Shown: positions 25,774-35,791, counted from the first letter of the stretch. The stretch: 64,000 nt of DNA from CASPLG01 sp965120375 (GCA_965120375.1 CBCPMW010000008.1:1-64000), one strand, 5' to 3'. Notes: generated by a model not told the origin, from the sequence alone. Translations and numbers: made by a program.

Positions 25774-26469
25774 CTAACCTATTCCCCAGTCGGTGTTTTG
25801 AAGAAGAATGTCTGCTTTTGGGTTTTTACTAACTTTTGGATATACTTTTGTCATAAATTCATCAATCAAAGCGCGATTAGGTTTTTGTTTTGTGGTGTTT
25901 GGGGTAAAAACATTTAAACTAAAATATTCAAAATGTTTGTTTGCAATCTGGATATCATTTTCAATATCACAAATTTTTTGACCTTCTAGTCCGACCATTA
26001 AACTTACTCCACAGTAATATTTTGCAATATATTCAGGTTTTAAGTCTTGTGGAATACCTTTTTTCCACTTTTCACGAAGCTGTGGGTTAAAAGATTCAAT
26101 ACCAATTCTAAATTTTAAATTTATTTTGGGAAATAATTCCCTAAATTTGTCAAATTGTGTTCGGAAATTCCATCTAGCTTCAAACCATATTGTATGTATA
26201 TTCCTTTGTAGTACTTTTTTATAAAGATATAAAATTGTTTCTTTGTCAATTTCCATTGCAGAACCAGAGTTGCTTACGTCCAAAATACCGAATTTTCCTG
26301 TTAAACAATCTATTGCATTTTTATTAATTTCAAATGGATTTTCACTTGTATCTAAATAATAATCGCAAAAAATGCACTGTTTCCAGATGCATCCTTTCCC
26401 TTGAATTAAAATTGATTCACGTGGCATTTTTGTAGTTATTTCAGAGTATCTTACAAGATCGCTTTGCAT
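25774..26469 (-). CDS. Radical SAM protein with CX4CX2C cluster motif
   Basis: The 231-residue protein has GCIWKQCIFCDYY near residue 27, where three cysteines spaced CX4CX2C replace the usual CX3CX2C. The rest looks like a short radical SAM barrel: LDVSNSGSAME, an IWFEARWNFR strand, FRIGIESFNP (a common SAM-ribose contact) and a C-terminal LLQNTDWGIG. The substrate is unknown. A queuosine-salvage role like that of clostridial QueL is a weak alternative, and no queuosine transport or hydrolase gene is nearby. It has a promoter at 26517-26545 and is transcribed alone. Confidence 0.75.
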   Translation of the reverse strand: MQSDLVRYSEITTKMPRESILIQGKGCIWKQCIFCDYYLDTSENPFEINKNAIDCLTGKFGILDVSNSGSAMEIDKETILYLYKKVLQRNIHTIWFEARWNFRTQFDKFRELFPKINLKFRIGIESFNPQLREKWKKGIPQDLKPEYIAKYYCGVSLMVGLEGQKICDIENDIQIANKHFEYFSLNVFTPNTTKQKPNRALIDEFMTKVYPKVSKNPKADILLQNTDWGIG

Positions 26470-26516
26470 TATTTTATCGTATCTCCCAATAATTTAATTT
26501 TAGCTAAACCTTAAAA

Positions 26517-26545
26517 ATATTATCATAAACTGTTTTTAATTTCAA
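26517..26545 (-). promoter_or_regulatory. Promoter of the radical SAM gene
   Basis: On the minus strand TTGAAA (26540-26545), 17 bases, TAATAT (26517-26522), about 50 bases before the ATG at 26469. Confidence 0.55.
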
Positions 26546-26572
26546 GATTTACCTAAAAACTTTTCTTATTTA

Positions 26573-27829
26573 TCAAAAAAGTGCAAATTTAGAATTAAGC
26601 TGGGACTCAATAAATATCAATCTATTATATTTACAAATTCTTTCACCTCTGGCAGGAGCACCAGCTTTTATTTGAAAAGAATTTGTTGCGACGGCAATAT
26701 CAGAAATAGAAGTGTCGTCAGTTTCGCCACTTCTATGAGAAATGATGGTAGAATACCCATTTTTTTGGGCAAATCTAACAGTATCTAAAGTTTCAGAAAG
26801 TGTACCTATTTGATTTGGTTTTATTAAAACTGCATTTCCACTTTCTAAATTTATACCTTTTTTTAAACGGTTTATGTTCGTTACAAATAAATCATCGCCA
26901 ACAATTTGAATTTTATTGTTTGTTTTTTTTCTAAATTTTGCAAAATTTAGAAAATCATCTTCTGAAAATGGATCTTCAATAGAAAAAATAGGATAATTTT
27001 TTATCAAGTTTTCATAGTAATAAAAAAGTTCATCTACACTAACAGGTCTATTTTCTTTAGGAAAAATATAATTATTTTTATTTTTTGCCCATTCTGAGGC
27101 GGCAATATCCAGACAAATAAATACATCATGTCCTGGCCTGTAACCAGCTTTTTCTATTGACTGAACAATCAAATCGAGAGCCTGGCTATCTTTTTCTAAA
27201 TTAGGAGCAAAACCTCCCTCATCTCCAACAGCAGTAGAAAGGTTTTTAGATTTTAATATATCTTTTAAACTGTAATAAATTTCTGTTCCAATTTTCATAG
27301 CATCTAAAAATGAATGTGCCCCGGATGGAAATATCATAAATTCTTGAATTTCCACGTTGTTATCAGCATGTGCTCCACCATTTAATATATTCATCATCGG
27401 AATAGGTAAAGTGTTTGCATTTATTCCGCCTATGTACCTATAAAGTTCTAAATTTAGGGATTTTGCCGCAGCTTTTGCACAAGCAAGCGAGACAGAAAGT
27501 ATAGCATTTGCGCCAAGTCGGCTTTTGTTTTGAGTTGCATCTTCATCTGTCATTTTTTTGTCTATTTCTGTTTGATTGAAAACAGATATACCTTCAAGCA
27601 ATTGATTTATTACAGTATTTACATTATTTATTGCGTTTTTTACGCCTTTTCCATTGTACTCATTTTTCCCATTGTCCCTTAGTTCTACTGCTTCATATTT
27701 TCCAGTAGATGCTCCAGATGGAACTGAGGCATAAGCGAAAACTCCAGATTCTAAAATTACTTTTGTACATATAGTCGGTATCCCTCTAGAATCTAAAATT
27801 TGATGTGCCTCAATTTTTTTTATTTTCAT
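26573..27829 (-). CDS. eno: Enolase
   Basis: Enolase interconverts 2-phosphoglycerate and phosphoenolpyruvate. The 418 residues include the mobile loop PSGASTG near 37, NGGAHADN with the active-site His near 152, metal ligands in FICLDIAASE, SIEDPF and QIVGDDLF, the catalytic lysine in VLIKPNQIG, and SHRSGETDD. GAPARGERICKYN closes the barrel. It is slightly shorter than usual (about 430). The phosphohexomutase gene lies 87 bases upstream on the same strand, so they may form a unit. Confidence 0.97.
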   Translation of the reverse strand: MKIKKIEAHQILDSRGIPTICTKVILESGVFAYASVPSGASTGKYEAVELRDNGKNEYNGKGVKNAINNVNTVINQLLEGISVFNQTEIDKKMTDEDATQNKSRLGANAILSVSLACAKAAAKSLNLELYRYIGGINANTLPIPMMNILNGGAHADNNVEIQEFMIFPSGAHSFLDAMKIGTEIYYSLKDILKSKNLSTAVGDEGGFAPNLEKDSQALDLIVQSIEKAGYRPGHDVFICLDIAASEWAKNKNNYIFPKENRPVSVDELFYYYENLIKNYPIFSIEDPFSEDDFLNFAKFRKKTNNKIQIVGDDLFVTNINRLKKGINLESGNAVLIKPNQIGTLSETLDTVRFAQKNGYSTIISHRSGETDDTSISDIAVATNSFQIKAGAPARGERICKYNRLIFIESQLNSKFALF

Positions 27830-27916
27830 AAAGATAAACCTACCTTTTTAAATTAAAAATCTAAAAATGCAAAAATTATATAAAAATAAATATGCAAGGA
27901 ACGAGTAATAAAATCA

Positions 27917-29641
27917 TTAATTAAAATCTTTTATTTTTGAGCGAAGGTCAGATTCAATTAGCTCTATTAAAGCTTTAGAATAATTTTTATTTTTTCCATT
28001 TGTCATAATATAAACTTTGAGTTTAGGTTCAGTTCCTGATGGTCTTATTATTATTTGACTGTCTTCGTCTAAAGTAAACTCTACAATGTCAAGTTTTGGA
28101 AAGTTTAAAAAAGACTTTTGCTTATTAATTAAATTAAGTGAAATTGAGTTTTGGTAGTCGTTTATTGATGCAATCTTTTTATTTCCAATTGAGTTGAAAT
28201 CAGGTGGATTTCGGAAATTTTGCATAATTGACTCTATTTTTTTAGATCCTGTAACGCCACTAAACTCAAAAGAAATAGTTTTTTCCAAGTAAAATCCGTA
28301 TTTTTCATATAATTTTTCAAGGACATCTATTAATGTATGTGAAATATTTTTGTAAAAAGATGCCATTTCACAAATTAAAAGTGCAGAAGAGACTGCATCT
28401 TTATCCCTGGCATATGTTCCAGTAAGATAGCCATTACTTTCTTCAAATCCAAAAATAAAAGATTTTACTTGATCAATTTTTTCTAAATTTTCTATCTTTT
28501 CACCAATATTTTTAAATCCAGTTGGAACACAAAGAACATTGCAATTATAATCAGAAGCAATTTTATCAATCATTTTACTGCTAACCAAAGTTCTAATTGC
28601 AACAGATTTTTCTGGGAGAACACTTTTTTCCTTTTTTTGCGAAACTATATAGTAAAATAGCAGTATACCGATTTGATTCCCAGTTAACATTTGGTATTTT
28701 CCATTATGAAAAACCATTATACCGATTCTATCACTATCTGGATCAGTAGCAATTATTATATCTGAGGAATTCTTTTTAGCTTCTTTTGAAGCAAGATCAA
28801 ATGTTTGTAAAATCTCAGGATTTGGATATTTACATGTAGGGAAATTACCATCAGGATTTTCTTGAAGTTTTACAATATTCAGATTTTTAACACCTGACAA
28901 TGATAAAACATCTTTTACAAAGTCTCGTCCAGCCCCATTTAAAGGAGTGTACGTAACGTTAATAGGACAATTTACTAAAGCTTCTTTATTTATAGATTGG
29001 TCCAAGACCTGTTTTTTATAATCTAGGTAAATTCCATCTTCAATAAATTTGATGTTTCCTTTTTTTAATTCATTTTCAAAATCTGAAATTTTTATATCAT
29101 CAAATATATCAACTTTTTTTATATATTCGTACACTTTTTCAGTAGTTTCAGTCGGCATCTGAGTTCCGTTTTCATTATAACACTTATATCCGTTATATTC
29201 AGCTGGATTATGACTTGCTGTGATCATTATTCCGCAGGTGCATTCTAAATTTCTGGTAGCAAAAGATAAAAATGGAGTGGGAGCAAGTTTTTTAGTTATA
29301 AAAACCTTAATCTTGTTTGCAGCTAGAACCTTTGCAGTTTCTCTAGCAAACAGTTCAGAATTTATCCTTGAATCGAATGAAATGCAAACAGAAGCAGAAG
29401 AACTTTTGTCTAAAATATAATTTGATAATCCCTGAGTAGCTTTTCTTATTGTGTAAATATTCAGCATATTTGTACCAATTCCCATAATTCCTCTAAGACC
29501 TGCTGTACCGAATTTAAGGTCCGATGAAAATCGATCAAAAATTTCAGATTCATTTGATTTTAACTTTTCAAGTTCAGACTTAACTTCCGTATTTTTAGAA
29601 AAATAATTTAACCAGTAATTAAAAATTTTTTTACATTTCAT
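27917..29641 (-). CDS. pgcA: Alpha-phosphohexomutase (phosphoglucomutase PgcA-like)
   Basis: The enzyme moves phosphate between C1 and C6 of glucose, or mannose, through a phosphoserine. The 574 residues show the phosphoserine loop TASHNPAEYNGYK near 140, the metal loop DPDSDRIG near 295, the sugar loop GFEESNGYL near 395 and the phosphate loop RPSGTEPKLKVY near 543. Length and TASHNP context match Bacillus PgcA, the alpha-phosphoglucomutase that feeds UDP-glucose synthesis, but substrate preference cannot be read from sequence. Confidence 0.92.
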   Translation of the reverse strand: MKCKKIFNYWLNYFSKNTEVKSELEKLKSNESEIFDRFSSDLKFGTAGLRGIMGIGTNMLNIYTIRKATQGLSNYILDKSSSASVCISFDSRINSELFARETAKVLAANKIKVFITKKLAPTPFLSFATRNLECTCGIMITASHNPAEYNGYKCYNENGTQMPTETTEKVYEYIKKVDIFDDIKISDFENELKKGNIKFIEDGIYLDYKKQVLDQSINKEALVNCPINVTYTPLNGAGRDFVKDVLSLSGVKNLNIVKLQENPDGNFPTCKYPNPEILQTFDLASKEAKKNSSDIIIATDPDSDRIGIMVFHNGKYQMLTGNQIGILLFYYIVSQKKEKSVLPEKSVAIRTLVSSKMIDKIASDYNCNVLCVPTGFKNIGEKIENLEKIDQVKSFIFGFEESNGYLTGTYARDKDAVSSALLICEMASFYKNISHTLIDVLEKLYEKYGFYLEKTISFEFSGVTGSKKIESIMQNFRNPPDFNSIGNKKIASINDYQNSISLNLINKQKSFLNFPKLDIVEFTLDEDSQIIIRPSGTEPKLKVYIMTNGKNKNYSKALIELIESDLRSKIKDFN

Positions 29642-29758
29642 AAAATATTAAGACCGCCTTTTAAAGTATTTTACCCTAAAGAATTATAAATAATTTTTGT
29701 TTGTAATTCAATAATAGATAAATTGAATAATAAAATTAAAATTTATACCAAAATAATA

Positions 29759-29787
29759 TTGACATTGCATAAAATAAATGGTAAAAT
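29759..29787 (+). promoter_or_regulatory. Promoter of the leucine-rich-repeat gene
   Basis: TTGACA (29759-29764), 17 bases, TAAAAT (29782-29787), a near-consensus promoter. A small inverted repeat, CATGTA (29791-29796) with TACATG (29805-29810), follows immediately and would sit at the 5' end of the transcript. Confidence 0.75.
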
Positions 29788-29832
29788 TTCCATGTAGGGG
29801 TTTTTACATGTGTATGGAAGGAGGAGTTTTGT

Positions 29833-30972
29833 ATGAATAAAAGATGGATAATTAAGACTTTAGTTTTGGCAGTTATTACAATACCATTGTTTTGGTTTGA
29901 AGATATAGATGTTTCTGCAAGGTCTGTGGTTAATAGTAACATAGAGTATGAATTGGATGATGATACTCTGACTGCGACTTTGTCAGATGGTAAAAATTCA
30001 GAGTTAAATTTTGAAGTTCCAAGTGAGATTACGGATAAAAAGAAAGTTTACACAGTTAGATGTATAGGTGAGAAGGCGTTTTATGGGTCAAACATTGAAG
30101 GGGTTATTTTACCTGATAGTGTGGAAATAATTGAAGCGGATGCATTTGCGTTTTGTAGCAATTTAAAGGCTATAAGTTTAGGTGAAAATCTTAAAAAAAT
30201 TGATGATGAAGCGTTTTTCTGGTCAGGTTTGAATTCCATAAAGGTCCCAGATCATGTTTCGTATATTGGGGATAATGTTTTTGGCAAATGTACAAAGCTA
30301 GTTTCAGCTGAAGTTTTAGGAGGCAGTAATTACATGGGTGAGAGCCTTTTTGAAGGTTGCGTGCTTTTGTCTAGTGTAGTTTTGCCGGAAAGTTTAATTG
30401 AGATACCAGATAAAATGTTTTATGGGTGTGAAAAATTATCTGAAATAGATATTCCAAATACAGTAGAGTTAATTGGTGAAAGTGCTTTTGGACACTGTAT
30501 TTTTTCAAAGCTATCTTTACCAGAAAACTTGAAAATAATTGAAAAAAATGCTTTTGAGTATTGTAGTGAAATTAGTTATATATATTTACCAGATAGTGTA
30601 ACTACCGTGGGGGACTACGCTTTCGCTAGATGTGAAAATCTTACCTGTATAGAAATTCCAGTTGCGTTACAAAGTATTGGGTACCATGCATTTGGTGGTG
30701 GCGAGTCGGATGAGTTAACTAGATTAAAAAAAGTTATATGCGTAAAGAACAGTCTTGTAGACAAAACTAAACCTTTTTTCTTCTGGACTCAATACGGGAT
30801 CACGTACCCCGAATTTTTCTATAAAGTTTCGGGAGATTCAGTTTCAGGTTCGATATTTGGTCAATATTCTTTGATGGCGTATGTTGGTGTTGCTGTGATA
30901 CTGATCGCTGCATTTTTAGTGGTCGTATTAATATTTAAAAAGAACAGATCAGATGACAGTGTTGATATGTAA
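29833..30972 (+). CDS. Surface leucine-rich-repeat protein (BspA/LRR_5 type)
   Basis: The 379-residue protein has a signal peptide (about 1-29, with VSA before the likely cut). About 11 LRR_5-type repeats follow, built on patterns such as IGEKAFYG...LPDSVEIIEADAF. A C-terminal membrane helix (AYVGVAVILIAAFLVVVLIF, about 347-367) and a basic stop-transfer tail anchor it. Such repeats usually mediate adhesion in gut and oral bacteria. GGAAGGAGGAG precedes ATG. Two membrane-protein genes follow on the same strand within 40 bases, so the three are probably one operon. Confidence 0.85.
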   Translation: MNKRWIIKTLVLAVITIPLFWFEDIDVSARSVVNSNIEYELDDDTLTATLSDGKNSELNFEVPSEITDKKKVYTVRCIGEKAFYGSNIEGVILPDSVEIIEADAFAFCSNLKAISLGENLKKIDDEAFFWSGLNSIKVPDHVSYIGDNVFGKCTKLVSAEVLGGSNYMGESLFEGCVLLSSVVLPESLIEIPDKMFYGCEKLSEIDIPNTVELIGESAFGHCIFSKLSLPENLKIIEKNAFEYCSEISYIYLPDSVTTVGDYAFARCENLTCIEIPVALQSIGYHAFGGGESDELTRLKKVICVKNSLVDKTKPFFFWTQYGITYPEFFYKVSGDSVSGSIFGQYSLMAYVGVAVILIAAFLVVVLIFKKNRSDDSVDM

Positions 30973-31007
30973 ATATACTAAATTAAGTGGAAGGGTGGAT
31001 TTAGGCT

Positions 31008-31658
31008 TTGAACTACGCAACAATAACTTTTTTCGATATGTTTTTTAAACTTTTAATATTTACCTTTACTGCACATGCCAGCTTTAAAAATAGAAAAACT
31101 CTGTTTTTAAAGATACTGGCGTGTGCTTTGGGTTGTTTTTTTCTAGCAAGTTTGTATGACTTTTGTTACTTTTTTTGTCTAAACATTAAGCCACTAAAAT
31201 TTACAATAGGCAGACTTGGAGAATTTGGAGGAGTGTTCTTTTTATTTTCCTCTTACTATGGCGCAATGAATAGAATAGGAGATGATAAACGAAAAGATTT
31301 AGTGAAATTTAAAGCAATATCTTTTCTTTTAGCTTTGTTAAATGTCTTTACCTGTTTAATTCTAAAATTGTATATAGCAAATGTTAGCAACTATTCACTT
31401 ATTTTTTCATTTTGTTCTTCTGCAGTTTTGTATTTTGCGTTTAAAAATTTAATTTTACCGGATATAAGTGGAGGAATACTCGATTCTATCAGAGCTTATA
31501 ATTTTTTCATAGTTATTTTTTGTTTTGCTCAAAGCTTACATGGGATACTCATGGTATTCTGGTTGGAAGCAGCGATATTTTTCAAAATTATAATATGTTT
31601 ATGTGAATTGTTTGCAGCTAAATTTGCTTGTGAAGGGGTGAAAAAATGGTTTATATAA
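31008..31658 (+). CDS. Polytopic membrane protein of unknown function
   Basis: The 216 residues are mostly hydrophobic, with about seven predicted membrane helices separated by short basic loops (NRKTL, NRIGDDKRKD). I recognise no family. The start is TTG with GGAAGGGTGG upstream. Its last 13 bases overlap the PrsW-like gene, a sign of coupled translation, so it may be a partner or substrate of that protease. Confidence 0.7.
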   Translation: MNYATITFFDMFFKLLIFTFTAHASFKNRKTLFLKILACALGCFFLASLYDFCYFFCLNIKPLKFTIGRLGEFGGVFFLFSSYYGAMNRIGDDKRKDLVKFKAISFLLALLNVFTCLILKLYIANVSNYSLIFSFCSSAVLYFAFKNLILPDISGGILDSIRAYNFFIVIFCFAQSLHGILMVFWLEAAIFFKIIICLCELFAAKFACEGVKKWFI

Positions 31659-32260
31659 TTTTTGCATCTGTTGCTCTACCACTTGTACTACTTTTGATTA
31701 TGGCTAAAGGAAAGCAGCGAAATATGATTGGATTTATTGTAATTGGAATAATATGCGCTATCTTATCCTTTGAGATAAACAGTCTGACAAAATATATTTA
31801 TAATGTCAACGAGTTTGATTTCAGAGTGTTTGTTTCCCCTATAACAGAAGAAGTAATAAAATTTATACCAATTTTATTTTTTGCAATCCTTGTTTCCAGG
31901 AGAAGAGATATAATAATGCAGTTTTCTATGGCTTTGGGAATAGGATTCGCAATACTTGAAAACATATATCTCTTAGTTGTAAACGCTGAGTTTGTAAATA
32001 TATTCTGGGCACTTATGAGAGGACTTTCAACCGGGCTTATGCACGGCATGACCACAGTTGCAGTAAGTTACGGTATAAGTTTTATTAAGAAAAAAAAGCT
32101 TTTTTATACAGGGATTTTAGGGCTTTTATGTCTAGCTTTCACTTACCACGGTATATACAATTTGTTAGTAGAATCTGGGTACGGATATATTGGCTTTATG
32201 CTTCCTATTTTTACTTATATTTTCATGCTAAACACTATAAAAAAGGTACCTGTACATTAA
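31646..32260 (+). CDS. PrsW-type intramembrane metalloprotease
   Basis: The 204-residue membrane protein shows the PrsW family marks: TEEVIKF (Glu68, Glu69), GIGFAILEN (Glu105), GLMHG (His133) and YHGIYN (His168), each within a membrane helix. In Bacillus PrsW makes the first cut in the anti-sigma factor RsiW. No sigma or anti-sigma gene is next to this one. The likely partners are the co-transcribed membrane protein and LRR protein, which is inference. Its stop overlaps the stop of the convergent ABC gene by 4 bases. Confidence 0.85.
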   Translation: MVYIIFASVALPLVLLLIMAKGKQRNMIGFIVIGIICAILSFEINSLTKYIYNVNEFDFRVFVSPITEEVIKFIPILFFAILVSRRRDIIMQFSMALGIGFAILENIYLLVVNAEFVNIFWALMRGLSTGLMHGMTTVAVSYGISFIKKKKLFYTGILGLLCLAFTYHGIYNLLVESGYGYIGFMLPIFTYIFMLNTIKKVPVH

Positions 32261-34005
32261 TGCACCGCATTTTCGGAAAATTGATTTTGATGAAGGTTAT
32301 AATAAAACCCTTTATTTTCAAGCAAAGCGGAGTGATTGCCTATTTCCACTATTTTACCGTGATTTATCACGACTATTTTATCAGCGTTTTCTATTGTAGA
32401 TAGCCTGTGGGCGACAATTATGCTAGTTTTTCCTTGCATAAGTTTGTTGAAAGCGTCTTGGACTTTAAGCTCAGTTCTAGTGTCAATGTTACTTGTTGCT
32501 TCATCCAAAAGTAGAATTTTAGGTTTTATTAGCATAGTTCGTGCAATTGATAAAAGCTGTTTTTGTCCTTGAGAAATGCTGCAACCGTTTTCATAGAGTA
32601 TAGTATCATATCCATCTTCCAGTTTTTTTATAAAGTTGTGGGCATTTGCAAGTTTAGATGCACTTATTATTTCATCAAGCGAAGCATCTGGTTTTCCGTA
32701 CGCTATATTATCTCGAACTGATGCATTATAAAGCCATGTATCTTGTAAAATCATACCAAATAAACTTCTTAAATCCTTAAGATCAAAAGCGTCTATATTA
32801 ACACCATCAATTTTTATGTTTCCCATACTTGGAGAATAAAAACGCATAAGAAGGTTAATTATGGTTGACTTTCCACACCCAGTTGGACCGACTAAAGCGA
32901 TTCTTTCTCCGGGATTTATATTTAAATTGAAATCACTTATTACAGGTTTTCCTGGTATATATGAGAAGAACAAATTTTCTATTTCTATCTTACCTTTACA
33001 ATCAGGAAGTGTTTCATTTCCACTAGATTCATGACTTTCTGAGACTAAATGTATAAATTCTAAATATCTGTTTGTTGACGCAACTGCTTCTTGGATTTGT
33101 GTAATAACACTCATTATGTCGGTGAAAGGACGAGTATACTGGGCAACATAAATTAATATTGAGGATATACCCCCTATGGTTATACTACCTGATTTAAGTA
33201 GTCTATAAACGCTAGCAGTACCTACAGATGCATAAATTATTAGTGATATAAATCTAATAGAAGGATTTGCAGTTGACGATAAAAATTGCGATTTAACTCC
33301 ACATTTATGCATTTTTTCATTTATTTTTTTAAACTTTTCTATAGCCGTGTCTTGAAAATTGAAAGCATTAACTACAATTTGATTTGATATCATTTCTTCT
33401 GAAAGACTTATAAGCCTACCTTGTGCGTTTGCGTATTCTCTAAAACTTTTGTATGAATATTTTGTAACAAACCATGAAATAAATACAATAAGAGGAGTTA
33501 AAAGTAAAACTAGAAACATTATTTGGGTGCTTATTAGTCCTAAAAGAATTATTGAACCGAGTACTACTGTAATACCGGGAAACACTTGAGTTAAAAATTG
33601 AAAAATACCATCACCTATCATCTCGAGATCATTTATGGTACGGCTGACTATTTCTCCATGTGGAGTGGAATCAATATTATTTAGCGTCGTAGAATTAACA
33701 TTTCTAAATATTTTTTCTCTTAAAAGTGTTTCAGTTTTATACGCAAGTAAACCACTATAAAATGCAGATAAAAAACGCGAAACAGTTCCTACAACTGTAA
33801 AAATTGCAATTATTAATAGATTAAAAAATATATCATCAAATTGAACTTCGCCTGGGTACAAGGCAAAGTCTAAAGTTTTTCCAATTAAACCTGAGATAAT
33901 AAGAGCAGCACTTGTAGCTATAATTTCAGATGCAATAGCAGTAGACAAGCAAAAAGGGAAAAGCTTTATTTTATTTACTATATATTTTATAGCATTATTT
34001 TTCAT
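32257..34005 (-). CDS. ABC exporter half-transporter, catalytically canonical subunit
   Basis: The 582-residue protein fuses six membrane helices (about 15-310) to a nucleotide-binding domain with Walker A GPTGCGKST, a SISQGQKQ signature and Walker B LLLDEATSNID with the catalytic Glu. It lies 14 bases after the other half-transporter gene, and GGAGG precedes its ATG. The pair should form a heterodimeric exporter of the multidrug/lipid (MdlAB, BmrCD) type. The substrate is unknown. Confidence 0.92.
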   Translation of the reverse strand: MKNNAIKYIVNKIKLFPFCLSTAIASEIIATSAALIISGLIGKTLDFALYPGEVQFDDIFFNLLIIAIFTVVGTVSRFLSAFYSGLLAYKTETLLREKIFRNVNSTTLNNIDSTPHGEIVSRTINDLEMIGDGIFQFLTQVFPGITVVLGSIILLGLISTQIMFLVLLLTPLIVFISWFVTKYSYKSFREYANAQGRLISLSEEMISNQIVVNAFNFQDTAIEKFKKINEKMHKCGVKSQFLSSTANPSIRFISLIIYASVGTASVYRLLKSGSITIGGISSILIYVAQYTRPFTDIMSVITQIQEAVASTNRYLEFIHLVSESHESSGNETLPDCKGKIEIENLFFSYIPGKPVISDFNLNINPGERIALVGPTGCGKSTIINLLMRFYSPSMGNIKIDGVNIDAFDLKDLRSLFGMILQDTWLYNASVRDNIAYGKPDASLDEIISASKLANAHNFIKKLEDGYDTILYENGCSISQGQKQLLSIARTMLIKPKILLLDEATSNIDTRTELKVQDAFNKLMQGKTSIIVAHRLSTIENADKIVVINHGKIVEIGNHSALLENKGFYYNLHQNQFSENAVH

Positions 34006-34019
34006 CCCAAAACCTCCAT

Positions 34020-35741
34020 TTAACCTATTTGAGATTTATAAATTTCCTGATAAAGAGAACTATTTTCAAGGAGAGACCTATGGGTTCCTATTCCTTCAAT
34101 AGTTCCGTTCTCCATAACTATTATTTTGTCAGCATTCACTATATTGATAAATTTTTGTGAAATTATAATTTTAGTTATTCCTTTTATTGAATTTAAGGAA
34201 GCTTGAAGTTTTGAACTTGTCTGTGCATCTAAAGCGCTCATACAATCATCAAGAATTAAAATATCAGGAATGCTAACTAAAGCTCTGGCGATAGTTAATC
34301 TTTGTCTTTGTCCACCGGAAAAATTTTTTCCTCCTCGTTCAACAAATGATTTTATTCCATCTGGTTTAGAATTCACAAAGTCGATTGAATGAGAAAGTCT
34401 TAAAGCCTGATAAATGTCACTATCCTGTATTTTATTATTTCCCATGCGCAAATTTTCCTCTATAGTTCCGGAAAAAAGTACAGCAGATTGTGGTACAACT
34501 TTTATTTTTTCCCTAAGAAAATTCACATCATACGAGTTTATATTTTTCTGATCTATCAAAATATTTCCACTCGACGGAATATAAAAACGGAGTAAAAGAT
34601 TCAAAATTGTAGTTTTTCCAGAACCTGTACTTCCGATTATTCCTAAAGTTTCTCCACTTTTTAGTGAAAAATTTATATTTTGAAGTTCACTTTCGCCGTG
34701 CACGTTATAAGAAAAACTAACGTTTTTGAATTCAATTTTCGCATTTTCTGATGAAACATCAGAAAAATTTAAATTTTTAGATATATCATAAAAACTATCT
34801 TCAGGTTGAATGTTTAGTATGTACAAAACTCTTTTATATGAAGCCCAAGCCTTTGTAAGAAGATTGATCAAAGATGAGGCTAAAAATACAGCAAAAAGTA
34901 TCTGAGTTACGTAACTGATTAAAGCTGTAATTTTGCCAGGTTCTAATTGACCAATATCTATTCTTTTTGCACCAATCCATATCACTGCCATTATAGATAC
35001 ATTTACAATAAAATATGCAGCAGGCGGCATTAAAGAAAAAACTTTTAAAGCATCAATCCCTTTGTTTACATAGTCTACAGTTGCGTCATTAAATCGTTTT
35101 ATCTCACTATTTTGTCTAGAAAAAGCTCTTATGACCCGTGCACCATCTAAATTTTCTTTACACAAAGATGAGATTTTGTCGAGTTTGTATCGTGACTGAG
35201 TGAAAATCATTGTCGATCTTAAAGTGATTAAAATTAATATAATGCTTATACTAGGGGCGATTATAAAATATATAGTAGATAATTTTTTATCTACTATATA
35301 CGACATAACAAGTGCACCACAGATAACAAACGGGACACGCATTCCGACTCTTACAGTCATGGCAATTGCATTTTGAATGTTTTGTATATCAGATGTTATT
35401 CTTGTCACTATAGAAGCAGTTCCGATTTTGTCTATTTGATAGCACTCTAGAAAATTTATCTTCTCGTACATAATTTCTCTCATCTGTGCCCCAATCCCTT
35501 GGGAAGCTCTGGCAGCCATATATTGCCCCATTATTGCACTTATGTACCCTAAAATAGCTAAAACAACTATAACATATCCCATTTTTAAAATGTAGGAAGT
35601 ATCTTGACTTTTAACGCCGTAGTCTATTATGCTAGCCATAATCATAGGAATAATAAGCTCAAATATCGACTCTATAAGCTTAAAAACTGGGCCTAAAATT
35701 ATGTCTATTCTATGATTTTTAAAAAAATAAAGCATGTTCAT
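34020..35741 (-). CDS. ABC exporter half-transporter, degenerate-site subunit
   Basis: The 573-residue protein has a six-helix membrane domain and a nucleotide-binding domain with Walker A GSTGSGKTT and a canonical FSGGQRQ signature. Its Walker B reads LILDDCMSALD, with Asp in place of the catalytic Glu. This asymmetry is normal in heterodimeric ABC exporters, where one site hydrolyses slowly. ATG 35741 follows AGGAG. The frame is open to 35819, but those codons lie upstream of the ribosome site. It is first of the two-gene exporter operon. Confidence 0.92.
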   Translation of the reverse strand: MNMLYFFKNHRIDIILGPVFKLIESIFELIIPMIMASIIDYGVKSQDTSYILKMGYVIVVLAILGYISAIMGQYMAARASQGIGAQMREIMYEKINFLECYQIDKIGTASIVTRITSDIQNIQNAIAMTVRVGMRVPFVICGALVMSYIVDKKLSTIYFIIAPSISIILILITLRSTMIFTQSRYKLDKISSLCKENLDGARVIRAFSRQNSEIKRFNDATVDYVNKGIDALKVFSLMPPAAYFIVNVSIMAVIWIGAKRIDIGQLEPGKITALISYVTQILFAVFLASSLINLLTKAWASYKRVLYILNIQPEDSFYDISKNLNFSDVSSENAKIEFKNVSFSYNVHGESELQNINFSLKSGETLGIIGSTGSGKTTILNLLLRFYIPSSGNILIDQKNINSYDVNFLREKIKVVPQSAVLFSGTIEENLRMGNNKIQDSDIYQALRLSHSIDFVNSKPDGIKSFVERGGKNFSGGQRQRLTIARALVSIPDILILDDCMSALDAQTSSKLQASLNSIKGITKIIISQKFINIVNADKIIVMENGTIEGIGTHRSLLENSSLYQEIYKSQIG

Positions 35742-35791
35742 GAGTTTTCTCCTAAAAATTTTCTCGCATAATGTTATAAAAGTTAAATTAC

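Noticed and set aside
34020..35741. Inactive ABC transporter because of the Asp in Walker B
   Set aside because: One degenerate site is normal in heterodimeric exporters, and the partner subunit has the canonical Glu.
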